Assembly: GCA_018402155.1 (NCBI GenBank)
Contig: JAGYJG010000001.1
Span: forward strand, 1,273,501 to 1,337,500
Length of the DNA: 64,000 nt
Source of the DNA: Bacteroidia bacterium
GTDB lineage: Bacteria > Bacteroidota > Bacteroidia > NS11-12g > UBA9320
Reading direction: 5' to 3'
Positions 10,081 to 19,278 of the stretch are shown piece by piece. Positions within the stretch are counted from its first letter, which is position 1. Each line of letters starts with the position of its first letter. The notes below the pieces were generated by a model. The model made no database searches and had not been told where the DNA came from. It saw nothing but the letters and a program-made list of their open reading frames with translations. A program made the position numbers and the translations under genes.

Positions 10081-10275
10081 ATAAAAATAGATCTATTCAT
10101 GTCTGATACTAATTATTATGGGATAAAAAAATATAGTTTTGTGTAAATTTTACCACAAAAAAAATATGCAAAGTACAGCCTACAATGCATTGAATACAAA
10201 ATATTTATATAAAACAAATTAATCTATTTGAAAACCTTCTAAATTGAAAAAATGTGTATATCTCAAAGTGGCTCA

Positions 10276-10309
10276 TTTTAACCGCTAACTATATTTGCAG
10301 CGGTTAAAA
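10276..10309 (+). promoter_or_regulatory. act operon promoter overlapped by a perfect 11-bp inverted repeat
   Basis: A Bacteroidota-type -7 box, TATATTTG, lies at 10290-10297, with a weak -33 (GTG at 10268-10270) 19 bases upstream. The arms TTTTAACCGCT (10276-10286) and AGCGGTTAAAA (10299-10309) are perfect reverse complements and flank the -7 box. Transcription would start near 10304, inside the right arm, so the element acts more plausibly as a DNA operator than as an RNA hairpin. The regulator is unknown. Confidence 0.55.
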
Positions 10310-10327
10310 AGCAGAGAACCAAACTGA

Positions 10328-11257
10328 ATGATCAAGAAAAAAAAACAAGTTGCCCTGGCAACAATTTTCACATTAGTAAATACCTTATCTTATTCACAAA
10401 ATAATATGTCATCCTTTTATTCGGAATCAACATTCCTTGCATTAATTATCCTATCTGTGGTTTTGGCAGCTATTGCTGCATTACTATATGGCATAAAGAG
10501 ACACTTAACTGTACTCAATAATGAGAAATTTAATGAACAAATAGAGCCATCATTTTATGATGCCAAGATACGACCGATAGTAGAAAAATGGAATCCAACT
10601 ATTGCAACTTTGATTGTTGCTGGAGCTTTATTAGTTATTTTGGGTGGTTTCGGATATAAATTTGGGATGGATGAAGTAGGGGTACAACAAGGATATGCAC
10701 CATCTCAGCCTATCAATTTCAGCCATAAGATACACGCAGGTCAGTATGAGATAGATTGTAAATACTGCCACAGCACAGTAGAAAAGTCTAAGTCTGCAAG
10801 TATACCGTCACTAAATACATGTATGAACTGCCATAAGTATGTGAAAGCAGCTGAAAAATATAACGGGAAAACATCTCCAGAAATACAAAAAATATATAAC
10901 GCTATAGGGTATGATGGCGAAAATATGGAGTATATCGAGGGATATGAGCAAAAGCCAATTGAGTGGATACGCATACATAATTTGCCCGATTTAGCGTACT
11001 TTAACCACTCACAACATGTCGTTGTTGGTAAATTAGATTGCCAAACGTGCCACGGACCAATAGAAGAGATGGAAAAAGTATACCAATACTCTACCTTACA
11101 AATGGGTTGGTGTATTGATTGTCATAGAGAACGTGGCATAGATTCAGAAAACAACGATTACTACGAAGAGGCTCACAAGAACATGATAGCAGAAGGTAAA
11201 GATTTTATATCTGTTGCTGATAACGGAGGCTTAGAATGTAGCAAATGTCACTACTAA
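10328..11257 (+). CDS. actA: Alternative complex III pentahaem cytochrome c subunit ActA
   Basis: 309 residues. An N-terminal signal-like segment is followed by a hydrophobic segment at about residues 35-55, a second at about 92-112, then a haem-binding region. Five CxxCH motifs start at residues 144, 165, 238, 262 and 304, the last only one residue from the C-terminus. Alternative complex III (quinol:cytochrome c/oxidase oxidoreductase) replaces the bc1 complex in many Bacteroidota. ActA carries periplasmic electrons within it. It is the first gene of six in the canonical order. Some NrfB/cytochrome c3-like proteins look similar alone, but the neighbours settle the identity. Confidence 0.93.
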   Translation: MIKKKKQVALATIFTLVNTLSYSQNNMSSFYSESTFLALIILSVVLAAIAALLYGIKRHLTVLNNEKFNEQIEPSFYDAKIRPIVEKWNPTIATLIVAGALLVILGGFGYKFGMDEVGVQQGYAPSQPINFSHKIHAGQYEIDCKYCHSTVEKSKSASIPSLNTCMNCHKYVKAAEKYNGKTSPEIQKIYNAIGYDGENMEYIEGYEQKPIEWIRIHNLPDLAYFNHSQHVVVGKLDCQTCHGPIEEMEKVYQYSTLQMGWCIDCHRERGIDSENNDYYEEAHKNMIAEGKDFISVADNGGLECSKCHY

Positions 11258-11282
11258 ATATTAACAAAAGAAAAACCACAAT

Positions 11283-14200
11283 ATGTCTTCAAATAATTAT
11301 TGGAAAGGGGTAGAAGAGTTAGACCAAACAAAGGAATTTGTATCTTCCAACGCCAACGAATTTTCAGAAGGATTACCACTAGATAAAGTCTTTTCAAACG
11401 ATGACTCAACACGAGCCAACAGACGTGACTTTTTAAAATATTTCGGATTTGGTTTAGGCGCTGTCACTTTAGCAGCTTGTAATAAAGCACCAATACGCAA
11501 GGCCATCCCTTATACTGAAAAACCTGACAATGTAACTCCAGGCGTGCCGCTATATTATGCGAGTAGCTCCGTAAGTAACACTGAGGGTTTTCCTGTTATT
11601 GTAAAAGTGCGAGAAGGTAGACCCATAAAATTTGAGCCAAATAAAGAAGCCACTTATTTTGGGGGTGGTCTTGATGGCTTGGGACATTCAGCTATTCTTT
11701 CGTTGTATGATACGAATAGACTCCGAGGTCCCATGGTATCTGGTAAAAGAAAACCATTATCTTGGGAAGATTTTGATAAAGAGGTTAAACAAGGTCTTGC
11801 CAAAACCGTATCTTTAGGTAAGTCAATAGCCATAATCACCAATGGAAGCAACAGTTTGGTGACGAATAAAGCAATATCAGATTTCAAGGCTAAATATAAC
11901 AACACCGAAGTTATAGCTTACGAACCAATTTCCTACAGTGGTATTTTAAGAGCTAATACTAAATCCTTTGGCCAACGAATTATTCCTGCATATAATTTTG
12001 ATCAAGCCGATGTTATTGTAAGTTTTGGAGCAGATTTCTTAGGTACGTGGATTAGTCCTATCAAATTTCACTCAGACTACAGCAAAAACAGAGTACCAAA
12101 AGAAGGTAAAATGTCTAAGCACTATCAATTTGAGTCGTTGATGTCTCTCACAGGTAGTAATGCTGATGTGCGCGTGCCCATGAAAATGAGTAATGTAGGT
12201 CAACACCTCATTGCACTATACAGGGAGTTAGGAGGCGCTACGCCTCACCAAGGTATGGAGGTTGCTGGCAACACTATAAAGGTAGCAGCAGCAGAACTAA
12301 AAGCTGCTGGCAACAAAGGTTTAGTTGTGTGTGGAAGCAATAATGAAGCTGACCAACTGTTGGTAAACTCTATCAATATGATGCTAGGTTCGTATGGTAC
12401 TTGTATAGACACTACAAACTATTATAAGGGTCAAACAGCAGATGAAGCAGACTTTAATGCATTTTTAACGAGAGCAAAATCTGGCAACTATGGTGCAGTT
12501 ATAAATTTAGATACCAATCCACTCTATTCACACCCGGCTGCAAAAGAAGCATTTAATGCTATACCTATGCGTATAACTACTGCCCTCACACTGGATGAGA
12601 CTTCAGTGAACGCAACACACATTGCTACTAACTTACACCCACTAGAAAATTGGGATGTAAAAGAACCCTATAAAGGCCGCTATGTTATTGCTCAACCCAC
12701 TATTTCGCCTGTATTTGAGGGTAGATCCTCTGCAAGTTCGCTTGTAGCGTGGGCCGGCGGAGATGTAGCGGATAAAGCCGAAACTACACATGCTTATAAC
12801 TATACTAAACAGACTTTTGAGGCAATTGTAGGAGGTAATTTTAATAAAGCGCTAGAAATAGGAATTGTCGAAAATCTATCTGCTGCTTCTGTTCCTTCGT
12901 TTAATATAACTGGTAGAGCAGCAGCTGACGCTATAGCGACAAAAAAAGGCGTTGATACAGAACTTATTATTTATCAAAAAGTAGGCGTAAGAGATGGTGC
13001 TTTTGGTAATACCCCTTGGGCACATGAAATGCCAGATCCAGTAAGTAAAGTAACGTGGGATAACTACATTAGCATTGCTATGCCAGATGCAAAAGCCCAA
13101 GATTTGGAAACTGGAGATGTTGTAAAACTTACTACTAAGACTGGAACTATTGAGCTTCCGGTATTGGTACAACCCGGACAGACCAAGTCTACATACGGTA
13201 TTGCTTTGGGTTATGGTAGATTGTTGCCAGAGGAAGTTAAAAATGATTTAAAAGATTTAGGCAAAAACGCCTATCCGTTAGTAGATATGACTGCGGGATA
13301 TTCAGATTATACCATAGGCGGTGTAAAACTAGAAAAGGTGCTAACTCCTTACAAATATGAGTTTGGAATAACACAAACGCATTACTCTATAGAAGGTAGA
13401 GATATAATACGTGAAGCAACACTCGATGAGTATAATAAAGACCCGAGATCTGGAAGCTACGTTCACAAGCCAAAAATGATTTCACTTTGGGATGATTATG
13501 ACTACAGCAAAGGCCACCATTGGGCTATGGCTATAGATTTAAATTCGTGCACTGGCTGCAGCGCTTGTATTGTAAGTTGTAGCATAGAAAATAACGTACC
13601 AATAGTAGGAAGAGATGAAGTAAGACGCCGTCGTGAAATGCACTGGTTACGCATAGATAGGTATTATAGTTTTGAGGCGCCAAGCCAGAAAGATCTAAGT
13701 TTAAGTATCGTTCACGGTGGAGAACAAACCGTGGAGGCAGGTGAGCAAATGACTAGAGAAAAAGTAATGGAGGCATACTCTGCAGCATCAGAAGACACTG
13801 ACTCTGCATATGACTACTATCAGAATGTACGTGTTGCTCATCAACCTATGATGTGTCAACATTGCGATAATGCTCCTTGTGAAACAGTATGCCCTGTACT
13901 AGCGACAACACACAGTAGCGAAGGACTAAACCAAATGACATACAACAGGTGCATAGGAACAAAGTACTGTGGAAATAACTGTCCTTATAAAGTACGTAGG
14001 TTTAACTGGTTCAGATATAACGAAAATGAGAAGTTTGATTATCACTTTAGTAATGATCTTGGGAAAATGGTAATTAACCCAGATGTAACGGTACGATCTA
14101 GAGGAGTAATGGAAAAGTGTAGTTTCTGTGTTCAACGAATTCAGGCAACCAAATTGACAGCCAAGCGAGAAAATCGAAAAATGAAGACAGATGAATTTAC

Positions 14201-14372
14201 CACTGCTTGTGCGCAGACATGCCCATCAAACGCCATAGTGTTTGGAGACCTCAATAATAAAGAAAGTGAGATAGCTAAACTTTATGCTAATGATAGATCT
14301 TATCACGTGCTAGAAGAGTTAGGTGTAAAACCTTCTGTTCAGTATATGACTAAGATTAGAAACAAAAAATAA
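11283..14372 (+). CDS. actB: Alternative complex III iron-sulfur / molybdopterin-oxidoreductase-like subunit ActB
   Basis: 1029 residues, a fusion of a molybdopterin oxidoreductase-like part (about residues 75-700) and a ferredoxin part (about 740-1000). A twin-arginine signal RRDFLKYFG (Arg47, Arg48) is followed by LAAC with Cys66, so it may be exported by Tat and lipidated. The ferredoxin part shows CTGCSACIVSC, CQHCDNAPCETVC, CIGTKYCGNNCPY and CSFCVQRI...CAQTCP, enough cysteines for four clusters. In characterised complexes the large domain has no molybdenum cofactor and the clusters lie in the B2 part. It is located at the periplasmic face, 25 bases after actA. Confidence 0.94.
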   Translation: MSSNNYWKGVEELDQTKEFVSSNANEFSEGLPLDKVFSNDDSTRANRRDFLKYFGFGLGAVTLAACNKAPIRKAIPYTEKPDNVTPGVPLYYASSSVSNTEGFPVIVKVREGRPIKFEPNKEATYFGGGLDGLGHSAILSLYDTNRLRGPMVSGKRKPLSWEDFDKEVKQGLAKTVSLGKSIAIITNGSNSLVTNKAISDFKAKYNNTEVIAYEPISYSGILRANTKSFGQRIIPAYNFDQADVIVSFGADFLGTWISPIKFHSDYSKNRVPKEGKMSKHYQFESLMSLTGSNADVRVPMKMSNVGQHLIALYRELGGATPHQGMEVAGNTIKVAAAELKAAGNKGLVVCGSNNEADQLLVNSINMMLGSYGTCIDTTNYYKGQTADEADFNAFLTRAKSGNYGAVINLDTNPLYSHPAAKEAFNAIPMRITTALTLDETSVNATHIATNLHPLENWDVKEPYKGRYVIAQPTISPVFEGRSSASSLVAWAGGDVADKAETTHAYNYTKQTFEAIVGGNFNKALEIGIVENLSAASVPSFNITGRAAADAIATKKGVDTELIIYQKVGVRDGAFGNTPWAHEMPDPVSKVTWDNYISIAMPDAKAQDLETGDVVKLTTKTGTIELPVLVQPGQTKSTYGIALGYGRLLPEEVKNDLKDLGKNAYPLVDMTAGYSDYTIGGVKLEKVLTPYKYEFGITQTHYSIEGRDIIREATLDEYNKDPRSGSYVHKPKMISLWDDYDYSKGHHWAMAIDLNSCTGCSACIVSCSIENNVPIVGRDEVRRRREMHWLRIDRYYSFEAPSQKDLSLSIVHGGEQTVEAGEQMTREKVMEAYSAASEDTDSAYDYYQNVRVAHQPMMCQHCDNAPCETVCPVLATTHSSEGLNQMTYNRCIGTKYCGNNCPYKVRRFNWFRYNENEKFDYHFSNDLGKMVINPDVTVRSRGVMEKCSFCVQRIQATKLTAKRENRKMKTDEFTTACAQTCPSNAIVFGDLNNKESEIAKLYANDRSYHVLEELGVKPSVQYMTKIRNKK

Positions 14373-14396
14373 ACAAAACAAAGAGCACTAACAAAT

Positions 14397-15743
14397 ATGT
14401 ATTCAGCAGATATAAGACAGCCATTAGTTACTGGTGGCAAAACGTACTCAGATGTTACCGCAGATGTATGCAGACCCATAGAAAATAAACCGACCAGTTC
14501 GTGGTGGCTTGGATTCATAACGGGTGTAGTACTACTGATGGTTTTAGTAGTAACACTAGCCTGGACAGTATGGGAAGGAATAGGGACTTGGAATACCAAT
14601 AAATCTGTAATGTGGGGTTGGGATATAACAAACTTTGTATTTTGGGTAGGAATAGGACACGCTGGCACATTGATTTCAGCTATTCTTCTTCTATTCAGAC
14701 AAAAATGGAGAATGTCAATCAATCGCTCTGCGGAAGCCATGACGATTTTCGCAGTATTTTGTGCAGCAATATTTCCTCTTTTTCATATGGGTCGGGTGTG
14801 GTTAGGCTTTTGGCCTTTGCCACTACCCAATGCATTTGGTTCACTTTGGGTCAACTTTAACTCACCCTTACTCTGGGATGTATTTGCCATTTCTACTTAT
14901 CTTTCCGTTTCACTAGTATTTTGGTATTTAGGTCTTATTCCTGACATAGCCACCGTAAGAGACAGAGCAACTTCTAAAGCACGCAAATTTTGGTACGGCT
15001 TTTTTGCAATGGGCTGGAACGGTTCTGCTAAATCTTGGGGACGATACGAAGTAGTAGCTCTAATTCTCGCAGGTATATCTACTCCACTTGTACTTTCTGT
15101 TCACACAATTGTGTCTATGGACTTTGCAACATCGGTAATACCCGGATGGCATACTACTATATTCCCCCCTTATTTCGTAGCTGGTGCTATTTTCTCGGGC
15201 TTTGGCATGGTACTTACTCTATTACTAATAGCCCGATACGTAATGAATTATCAAGATTATATCACTAAAGAGCATCTGGAAGCAATGACCAAAGTGATTT
15301 TGCTCACAGGCTCTATAGTAGGTGTAGCTTACATTACGGAGTTTGTAATTGCGGCTTACTCCGGATATGAATATGAGCAGTACGCATTTGCAAATAGAAT
15401 GTTTGGTCCTTATGCTTGGGCATACTGGACTATGATGTTCTGTAATCTATTAGCCCCTCAGGTATTTTGGAGTAAGTGGGCAAGAACCACCCCTTGGTTT
15501 ATTTTCGTTATTTCTATTGTAGTGAATATAGGGATGTGGTTTGAACGTTTCGTAATTATTGTAACCTCTCTGCACCGAGATTTTCTGCCAAGTAGCTGGG
15601 TTATGTACCACGCCACTTGGGTAGAGGTAGGGATATTTTTAGGAACATTTGGACTATTTTTCACTTGCTTCTTCTTGTTTGCTAAATTTCTGCCCGTAAT
15701 CAATATGGCAGAGGTTAAAACCATAATTAAAGATAAAGAGTAA
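14397..15743 (+). CDS. actC: Alternative complex III membrane subunit ActC (NrfD/PsrC family)
   Basis: 448 residues with about ten transmembrane segments, the expected size and topology of ActC. The NrfD-like pattern is visible: SSWWLGFITGVVLLMVLVV, GWDITNFVFWVGIGHAGTLISA, and ILAGISTPLVLSVHTIVSMDFATS in the central helices. In alternative complex III the NrfD-like subunit offers the quinol-binding site and a possible proton path across the cytoplasmic membrane. Spacing to actB is 24 bases and to actD one base, so expression is operonic. Confidence 0.94.
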   Translation: MYSADIRQPLVTGGKTYSDVTADVCRPIENKPTSSWWLGFITGVVLLMVLVVTLAWTVWEGIGTWNTNKSVMWGWDITNFVFWVGIGHAGTLISAILLLFRQKWRMSINRSAEAMTIFAVFCAAIFPLFHMGRVWLGFWPLPLPNAFGSLWVNFNSPLLWDVFAISTYLSVSLVFWYLGLIPDIATVRDRATSKARKFWYGFFAMGWNGSAKSWGRYEVVALILAGISTPLVLSVHTIVSMDFATSVIPGWHTTIFPPYFVAGAIFSGFGMVLTLLLIARYVMNYQDYITKEHLEAMTKVILLTGSIVGVAYITEFVIAAYSGYEYEQYAFANRMFGPYAWAYWTMMFCNLLAPQVFWSKWARTTPWFIFVISIVVNIGMWFERFVIIVTSLHRDFLPSSWVMYHATWVEVGIFLGTFGLFFTCFFLFAKFLPVINMAEVKTIIKDKE

Positions 15744-15744
15744 T

Positions 15745-16677
15745 ATGATCGATAAAAGTATATTGTTAGATAACAAAAAGTTTACCGTAGGTATATTTGA
15801 TGACTCGGATAAACTTTTACATGCTGTGCACACACTGCAAAAAAAAGGAGTAAAAATATTTGATTGCTATACTCCCTTTCCTGTACATCACCTAGACAAG
15901 GCTTTGGGTTATACTAGAACCAATCTTACTATTGGCGCATTCTTGTGTGGTATGTTGGGTTCTCTTACTGGTTTCACTCTTGCTTACTACATGAATGTGG
16001 TAGATTGGCCTATGATCATAGGAGGAAAACCCCAAGACATATCTGTATTTACGAGTTTTATTCCGGTTATATTTGAATTGACAATTCTTTTCACTGCATT
16101 TGGAATGGTCATTATGTTTTTTGCTAGAAGCAGAATGATACACGGGATTAAGGAAGATCTGCTTTCTCGAAGACAGACTGATGACCACTTGGTTTTGGCA
16201 ATTGACAATAGTGAAGAACAATCCTTAAGCAATGAAGAAATACAGTCACTTTTGGTAAACGAAGGTGCTTTGGAGGTAGACGGTTGTCGCCAAGCATTCA
16301 ATACATCTTTAACAGGTGAGGAAGCGCTTGCACTAAACTTGTCTAACAGTGAAAATATAGCAATAGAAACTATGACTATTGAAAATGACAATTCTGCTGT
16401 TATAAATCCAAACGATGAGACCAATGCTAATTTTCTTAATATAATAAAATCTACTCTTGGCGAATTTTCCGGTACTAAAGATGATTTGAAGCAGATAAAT
16501 GGTATAGGACCAAAATACGAACAAACATTAAACTCAATTGGTATTTTCACATTCGAACAAGTGTCTAGAATGACGCAAGATGTCATTAAAGCACTAGAAG
16601 AAATTACTAATTACTTTCCAGGTAAGATAGAAAGAGAAGATTGGATAAGCCAAGCAAAACAACTAATGACGAATTAA
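15745..16677 (+). CDS. actD: Alternative complex III subunit ActD (DUF3341) with extra C-terminal helix-hairpin-helix-like domain
   Basis: 310 residues. Residues 1-180 are the DUF3341 core: an N-terminal soluble part with GIFDDSDKLLHAVHTLQKKG and two membrane segments (about 61-84 and 105-126). They end in the typical SLLVNEGALEVDG. Normal ActD ends near here. This protein continues with an acidic linker (about 180-245) and a compact module at about 246-310 with LKQINGIGPKYEQTLNSIGI, FTFEQVSRM and EDWISQAKQL. That pattern matches the helix-hairpin-helix domain found fused to ribosomal L21 and other Bacteroidota proteins. The start is one base after the actC stop. The core identity is firm; the role of the extension is unknown. 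Confidence 0.92.
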   Translation: MIDKSILLDNKKFTVGIFDDSDKLLHAVHTLQKKGVKIFDCYTPFPVHHLDKALGYTRTNLTIGAFLCGMLGSLTGFTLAYYMNVVDWPMIIGGKPQDISVFTSFIPVIFELTILFTAFGMVIMFFARSRMIHGIKEDLLSRRQTDDHLVLAIDNSEEQSLSNEEIQSLLVNEGALEVDGCRQAFNTSLTGEEALALNLSNSENIAIETMTIENDNSAVINPNDETNANFLNIIKSTLGEFSGTKDDLKQINGIGPKYEQTLNSIGIFTFEQVSRMTQDVIKALEEITNYFPGKIEREDWISQAKQLMTN

Positions 16678-16681
16678 TACA

Positions 16682-17746
16682 ATGAAGCTAAATAATATAT
16701 TTAAATATACTATCATACTTGGCTTGCTAGCTATAGGTATGGTCTCGTGTGTCAGCTCTGGAGATAATCCCGGAATAGAATATGCACCTAATATGTACAC
16801 TTCTCAAGCATACGAACCTTTTACCCAAGAGCAGAAGTTTGATTACAACCCAAACGGTATGACTATGCGACTTCCCGTAAATGGAACTGTCGCAAGAGGT
16901 CAAGCAAACTTCATATACCCTCACCCAAATACAGGAGACGGATATGCCGCTAGTGCGTCATACATTCCTTGGGTAGAACCAAACAAAACAAATGTTGAAG
17001 AAGGGGAACGCCTCTATGGTATCTTTTGCGTAAATTGTCACGGGAAAAAAGGCAAAAATGACGGAACAATATTTAAATCAAAAAAAATTCCTGCGCCATC
17101 TTGGCCAAATTATCAATCTGACTATATCAAAGAATTGCCATTGGGCAAAGCGTATCATACAATAGTCTATGGTAAAGGTCTAATGGGATCTCACGCTTTT
17201 ATGCTTGACCCAGAAGAGAGATGGAAAGTAATACACTACGTAAAAGCTTTAGCCTTTGGTGATGACTTTGAATATTCTCCTGAAAATACAAGTGAAGATG
17301 TAATAAACGATGACGCTGATACAAATGAGACGAAAGATTTAGAAAAACAACAAGATGAGTCTATCTCCTATGGCAATTTTCCTGATTTTTCGGAAGGACA
17401 AGCAATTATAGGTTCTTCAAATTTTGAGACATACCAAGACCGAAGAGTTACAAAAATTGATTCAGAAAGTTCAATAATTAAAATAAAAGAATACCGAAAA
17501 ATTCATCCATCTTTTGAGACTACTAAATTTATGGATGGATATACCGATATAACTATGCTTCAAAAAGTAGACGAAACTTTAGGCATAGAAAGAATAAATA
17601 ACGTGATCCGCCTCATTGAGAATAACGTTATGAGCGCAGCAAACTTTGAGATACGTAACGAGACAGATACAAACTTGTACGGAAATACTGCCGATAGCGA
17701 AGATAGCAAGGCAAACAGACGAGTAGAATTAGAATATTACATATAA
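16682..17746 (+). CDS. actE: Alternative complex III monohaem cytochrome c lipoprotein ActE with OmpA-like C-terminal extension
   Basis: 354 residues, well above the roughly 200 of usual ActE. The N-terminus has a lipoprotein signal with cysteine 23 (GMVSC). One haem motif C-V-N-C-H lies at residues 116-120, and KGLMGSHAFML (near 165-175) contains candidate methionine ligands. The cytochrome part ends by about 195 (YVKALAFGD). A low-complexity acidic linker (200-225) and a weakly OmpA-like module follow: a GYTD near 286, then ERINNVIRLIENN, and a final ANRRVELEY, the pattern that ends OmpA/MotB peptidoglycan-binding domains. The cytochrome identity is firm from motif and place. The OmpA resemblance is partial and needs a profile search. 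Confidence 0.9.
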   Translation: MKLNNIFKYTIILGLLAIGMVSCVSSGDNPGIEYAPNMYTSQAYEPFTQEQKFDYNPNGMTMRLPVNGTVARGQANFIYPHPNTGDGYAASASYIPWVEPNKTNVEEGERLYGIFCVNCHGKKGKNDGTIFKSKKIPAPSWPNYQSDYIKELPLGKAYHTIVYGKGLMGSHAFMLDPEERWKVIHYVKALAFGDDFEYSPENTSEDVINDDADTNETKDLEKQQDESISYGNFPDFSEGQAIIGSSNFETYQDRRVTKIDSESSIIKIKEYRKIHPSFETTKFMDGYTDITMLQKVDETLGIERINNVIRLIENNVMSAANFEIRNETDTNLYGNTADSEDSKANRRVELEYYI

Positions 17747-17761
17747 CCGAAGCTGAGAACA

Positions 17762-19174
17762 ATGGGACACCATATAATAGAAGACGTATCGCAAGAAAAA
17801 TTTGAGTTCACTGGTAGATCAAAACTAATCGCCATATCTTTAATTGTAGTAGGAGCACTACTCGCAGGAGTAGGCGCAATGCAAGTTAAAAACAACTGGG
17901 ACGCAATTGGCCACCACGCCAGTGGAGCACACGAAGAGACAACAAATCACGCAGCGCACGGAGATCACCATGCTAGCCAAGTAGCATACGCTAAAGACAT
18001 GCATGCTGAAGACACACACGGGAAAAAGGCTCACGGGGAAATAGACCACGGTGAGCACCACGAATCAACGTGGATGAGTAGAGTATGGGCCAACTTACTT
18101 ATGAATAGCTATTATTTTTGGCTATTCTCTGTTGCTGCAGTATTTTTTATAGCTGTAAACTATGTGGCCAATGCAGGATGGGCAGTGATGCTGAAGCGTG
18201 TAATGGAAGCACAAAGTGCCTATTTACTTGTTGGCTCAGTTTTATTATTCGGCACTATCATAGGTGCTAAAGATACATTGTACCACTGGTCGCAGTATTT
18301 TCATAGCCAAGCAAGTGGCAATGAAGCAGCGGCTGGTTATGATGCTATTTTGGAAAGTAAAGCATGGTTGCTCAATAACACCTCCATTTTCTTCTTCATA
18401 CCCTTTGTACTCATCGTATGGATATTGATACGCATGAAATTGAGAAATAACAGCTTGGCCGAAGATAAAACTACTGGTCTGGCAATGTTTAAAAACTCGA
18501 CACGGTGGTCTGCTGGATTTATATTTTTCTTTGCCTTTTCATTCTCCGCTCTATCATGGCTTATCATTATGAGTATAGATGCTCACTGGTATTCTACGAT
18601 GTTCTCGGTTTACAATTTTGCAATTTCTTTTGTTACAGGTCTTTCTGTAATGATGGTCATAGTACAGTATCTCAAATCTAAGGGTTATATGGAAATGGTG
18701 TCTGACGATGTAGTGCATGATTTAGGTAAATTCATGTTTGCTTTCTGTATATTTTGGGGTTATATTTTTTTAAGTCAATGGCTACTTATTTGGTATACAA
18801 ATTTACCAGAAGAAACAGTGTACTTTGCAGCAAGACTCGAAGGCGGATACCAAACTTTATTTGCCGTAAATATTTTTATGTGCTTCTTAGCTCCATTTTT
18901 AGTCTTGATGATGAGAAATGCAAAACGATCTCCAAAAGTACTATTGACTGCAGCAGCAATTATATTGATAGGACATTGGGTAGACACCTATCTACTTATA
19001 ATGCCAGGCACCGTTGGAGATAAAGCAGGTATAGGAATGCTTGAAATAGGAACTACAATGGCTTTTGCTGGTATTTTTATTTATGTAGTGCTAAACTCAT
19101 TGAGTAAAGCAAATTTGTACCCTACAAATCATCCATACATATTAGAATCTGCAAATCACGATGTAGGACCATAG
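17762..19174 (+). CDS. actF: Alternative complex III membrane subunit ActF
   Basis: 470 residues, last of the act genes, 15 bases after actE. A first membrane segment (about residues 21-40) is followed by a histidine-rich periplasmic loop (about 50-100, with many H, D, E and G). About nine more membrane helices then follow (for example ILIGHWVDTYLLIMP near the C-terminal third). It is related to ActC in size and is thought to form the second quinol/proton unit of the complex. The histidine-rich loop could bind metal, but that is inference from composition. No cytochrome oxidase gene follows; a strong terminator lies immediately downstream. Confidence 0.92.
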   Translation: MGHHIIEDVSQEKFEFTGRSKLIAISLIVVGALLAGVGAMQVKNNWDAIGHHASGAHEETTNHAAHGDHHASQVAYAKDMHAEDTHGKKAHGEIDHGEHHESTWMSRVWANLLMNSYYFWLFSVAAVFFIAVNYVANAGWAVMLKRVMEAQSAYLLVGSVLLFGTIIGAKDTLYHWSQYFHSQASGNEAAAGYDAILESKAWLLNNTSIFFFIPFVLIVWILIRMKLRNNSLAEDKTTGLAMFKNSTRWSAGFIFFFAFSFSALSWLIIMSIDAHWYSTMFSVYNFAISFVTGLSVMMVIVQYLKSKGYMEMVSDDVVHDLGKFMFAFCIFWGYIFLSQWLLIWYTNLPEETVYFAARLEGGYQTLFAVNIFMCFLAPFLVLMMRNAKRSPKVLLTAAAIILIGHWVDTYLLIMPGTVGDKAGIGMLEIGTTMAFAGIFIYVVLNSLSKANLYPTNHPYILESANHDVGP

Positions 19175-19184
19175 CATAGGTAAC

Positions 19185-19239
19185 AGAATACATAAAAAAG
19201 TCTCTTGATGGTGTATCAAGAGACTTTTTTATGTATTCT
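19185..19239. terminator. Bidirectional terminator, 25-bp perfect inverted repeat
   Basis: Bases 19185-19209 are the perfect reverse complement of 19215-19239, with a five-base loop (GGTGT). The core GTCTCTTGAT/ATCAAGAGAC is flanked by A-tract and T-tract arms, so each strand reads as stem plus T6. It lies between the convergent actF and DEAD-box helicase genes and would terminate both. A smaller hairpin CCAGAT/ATCTGG (19261-19278) lies directly after the helicase stop. Confidence 0.9.
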
Positions 19240-19278
19240 TTGGTGATAACAAACTGTAAGCCAGATAAAAGAATCTGG

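Noticed and set aside
10087..10096. ATAGATCTAT palindrome after phoH
   Set aside because: A ten-base AT-rich palindrome without T-tract is expected by chance and is not a terminator.
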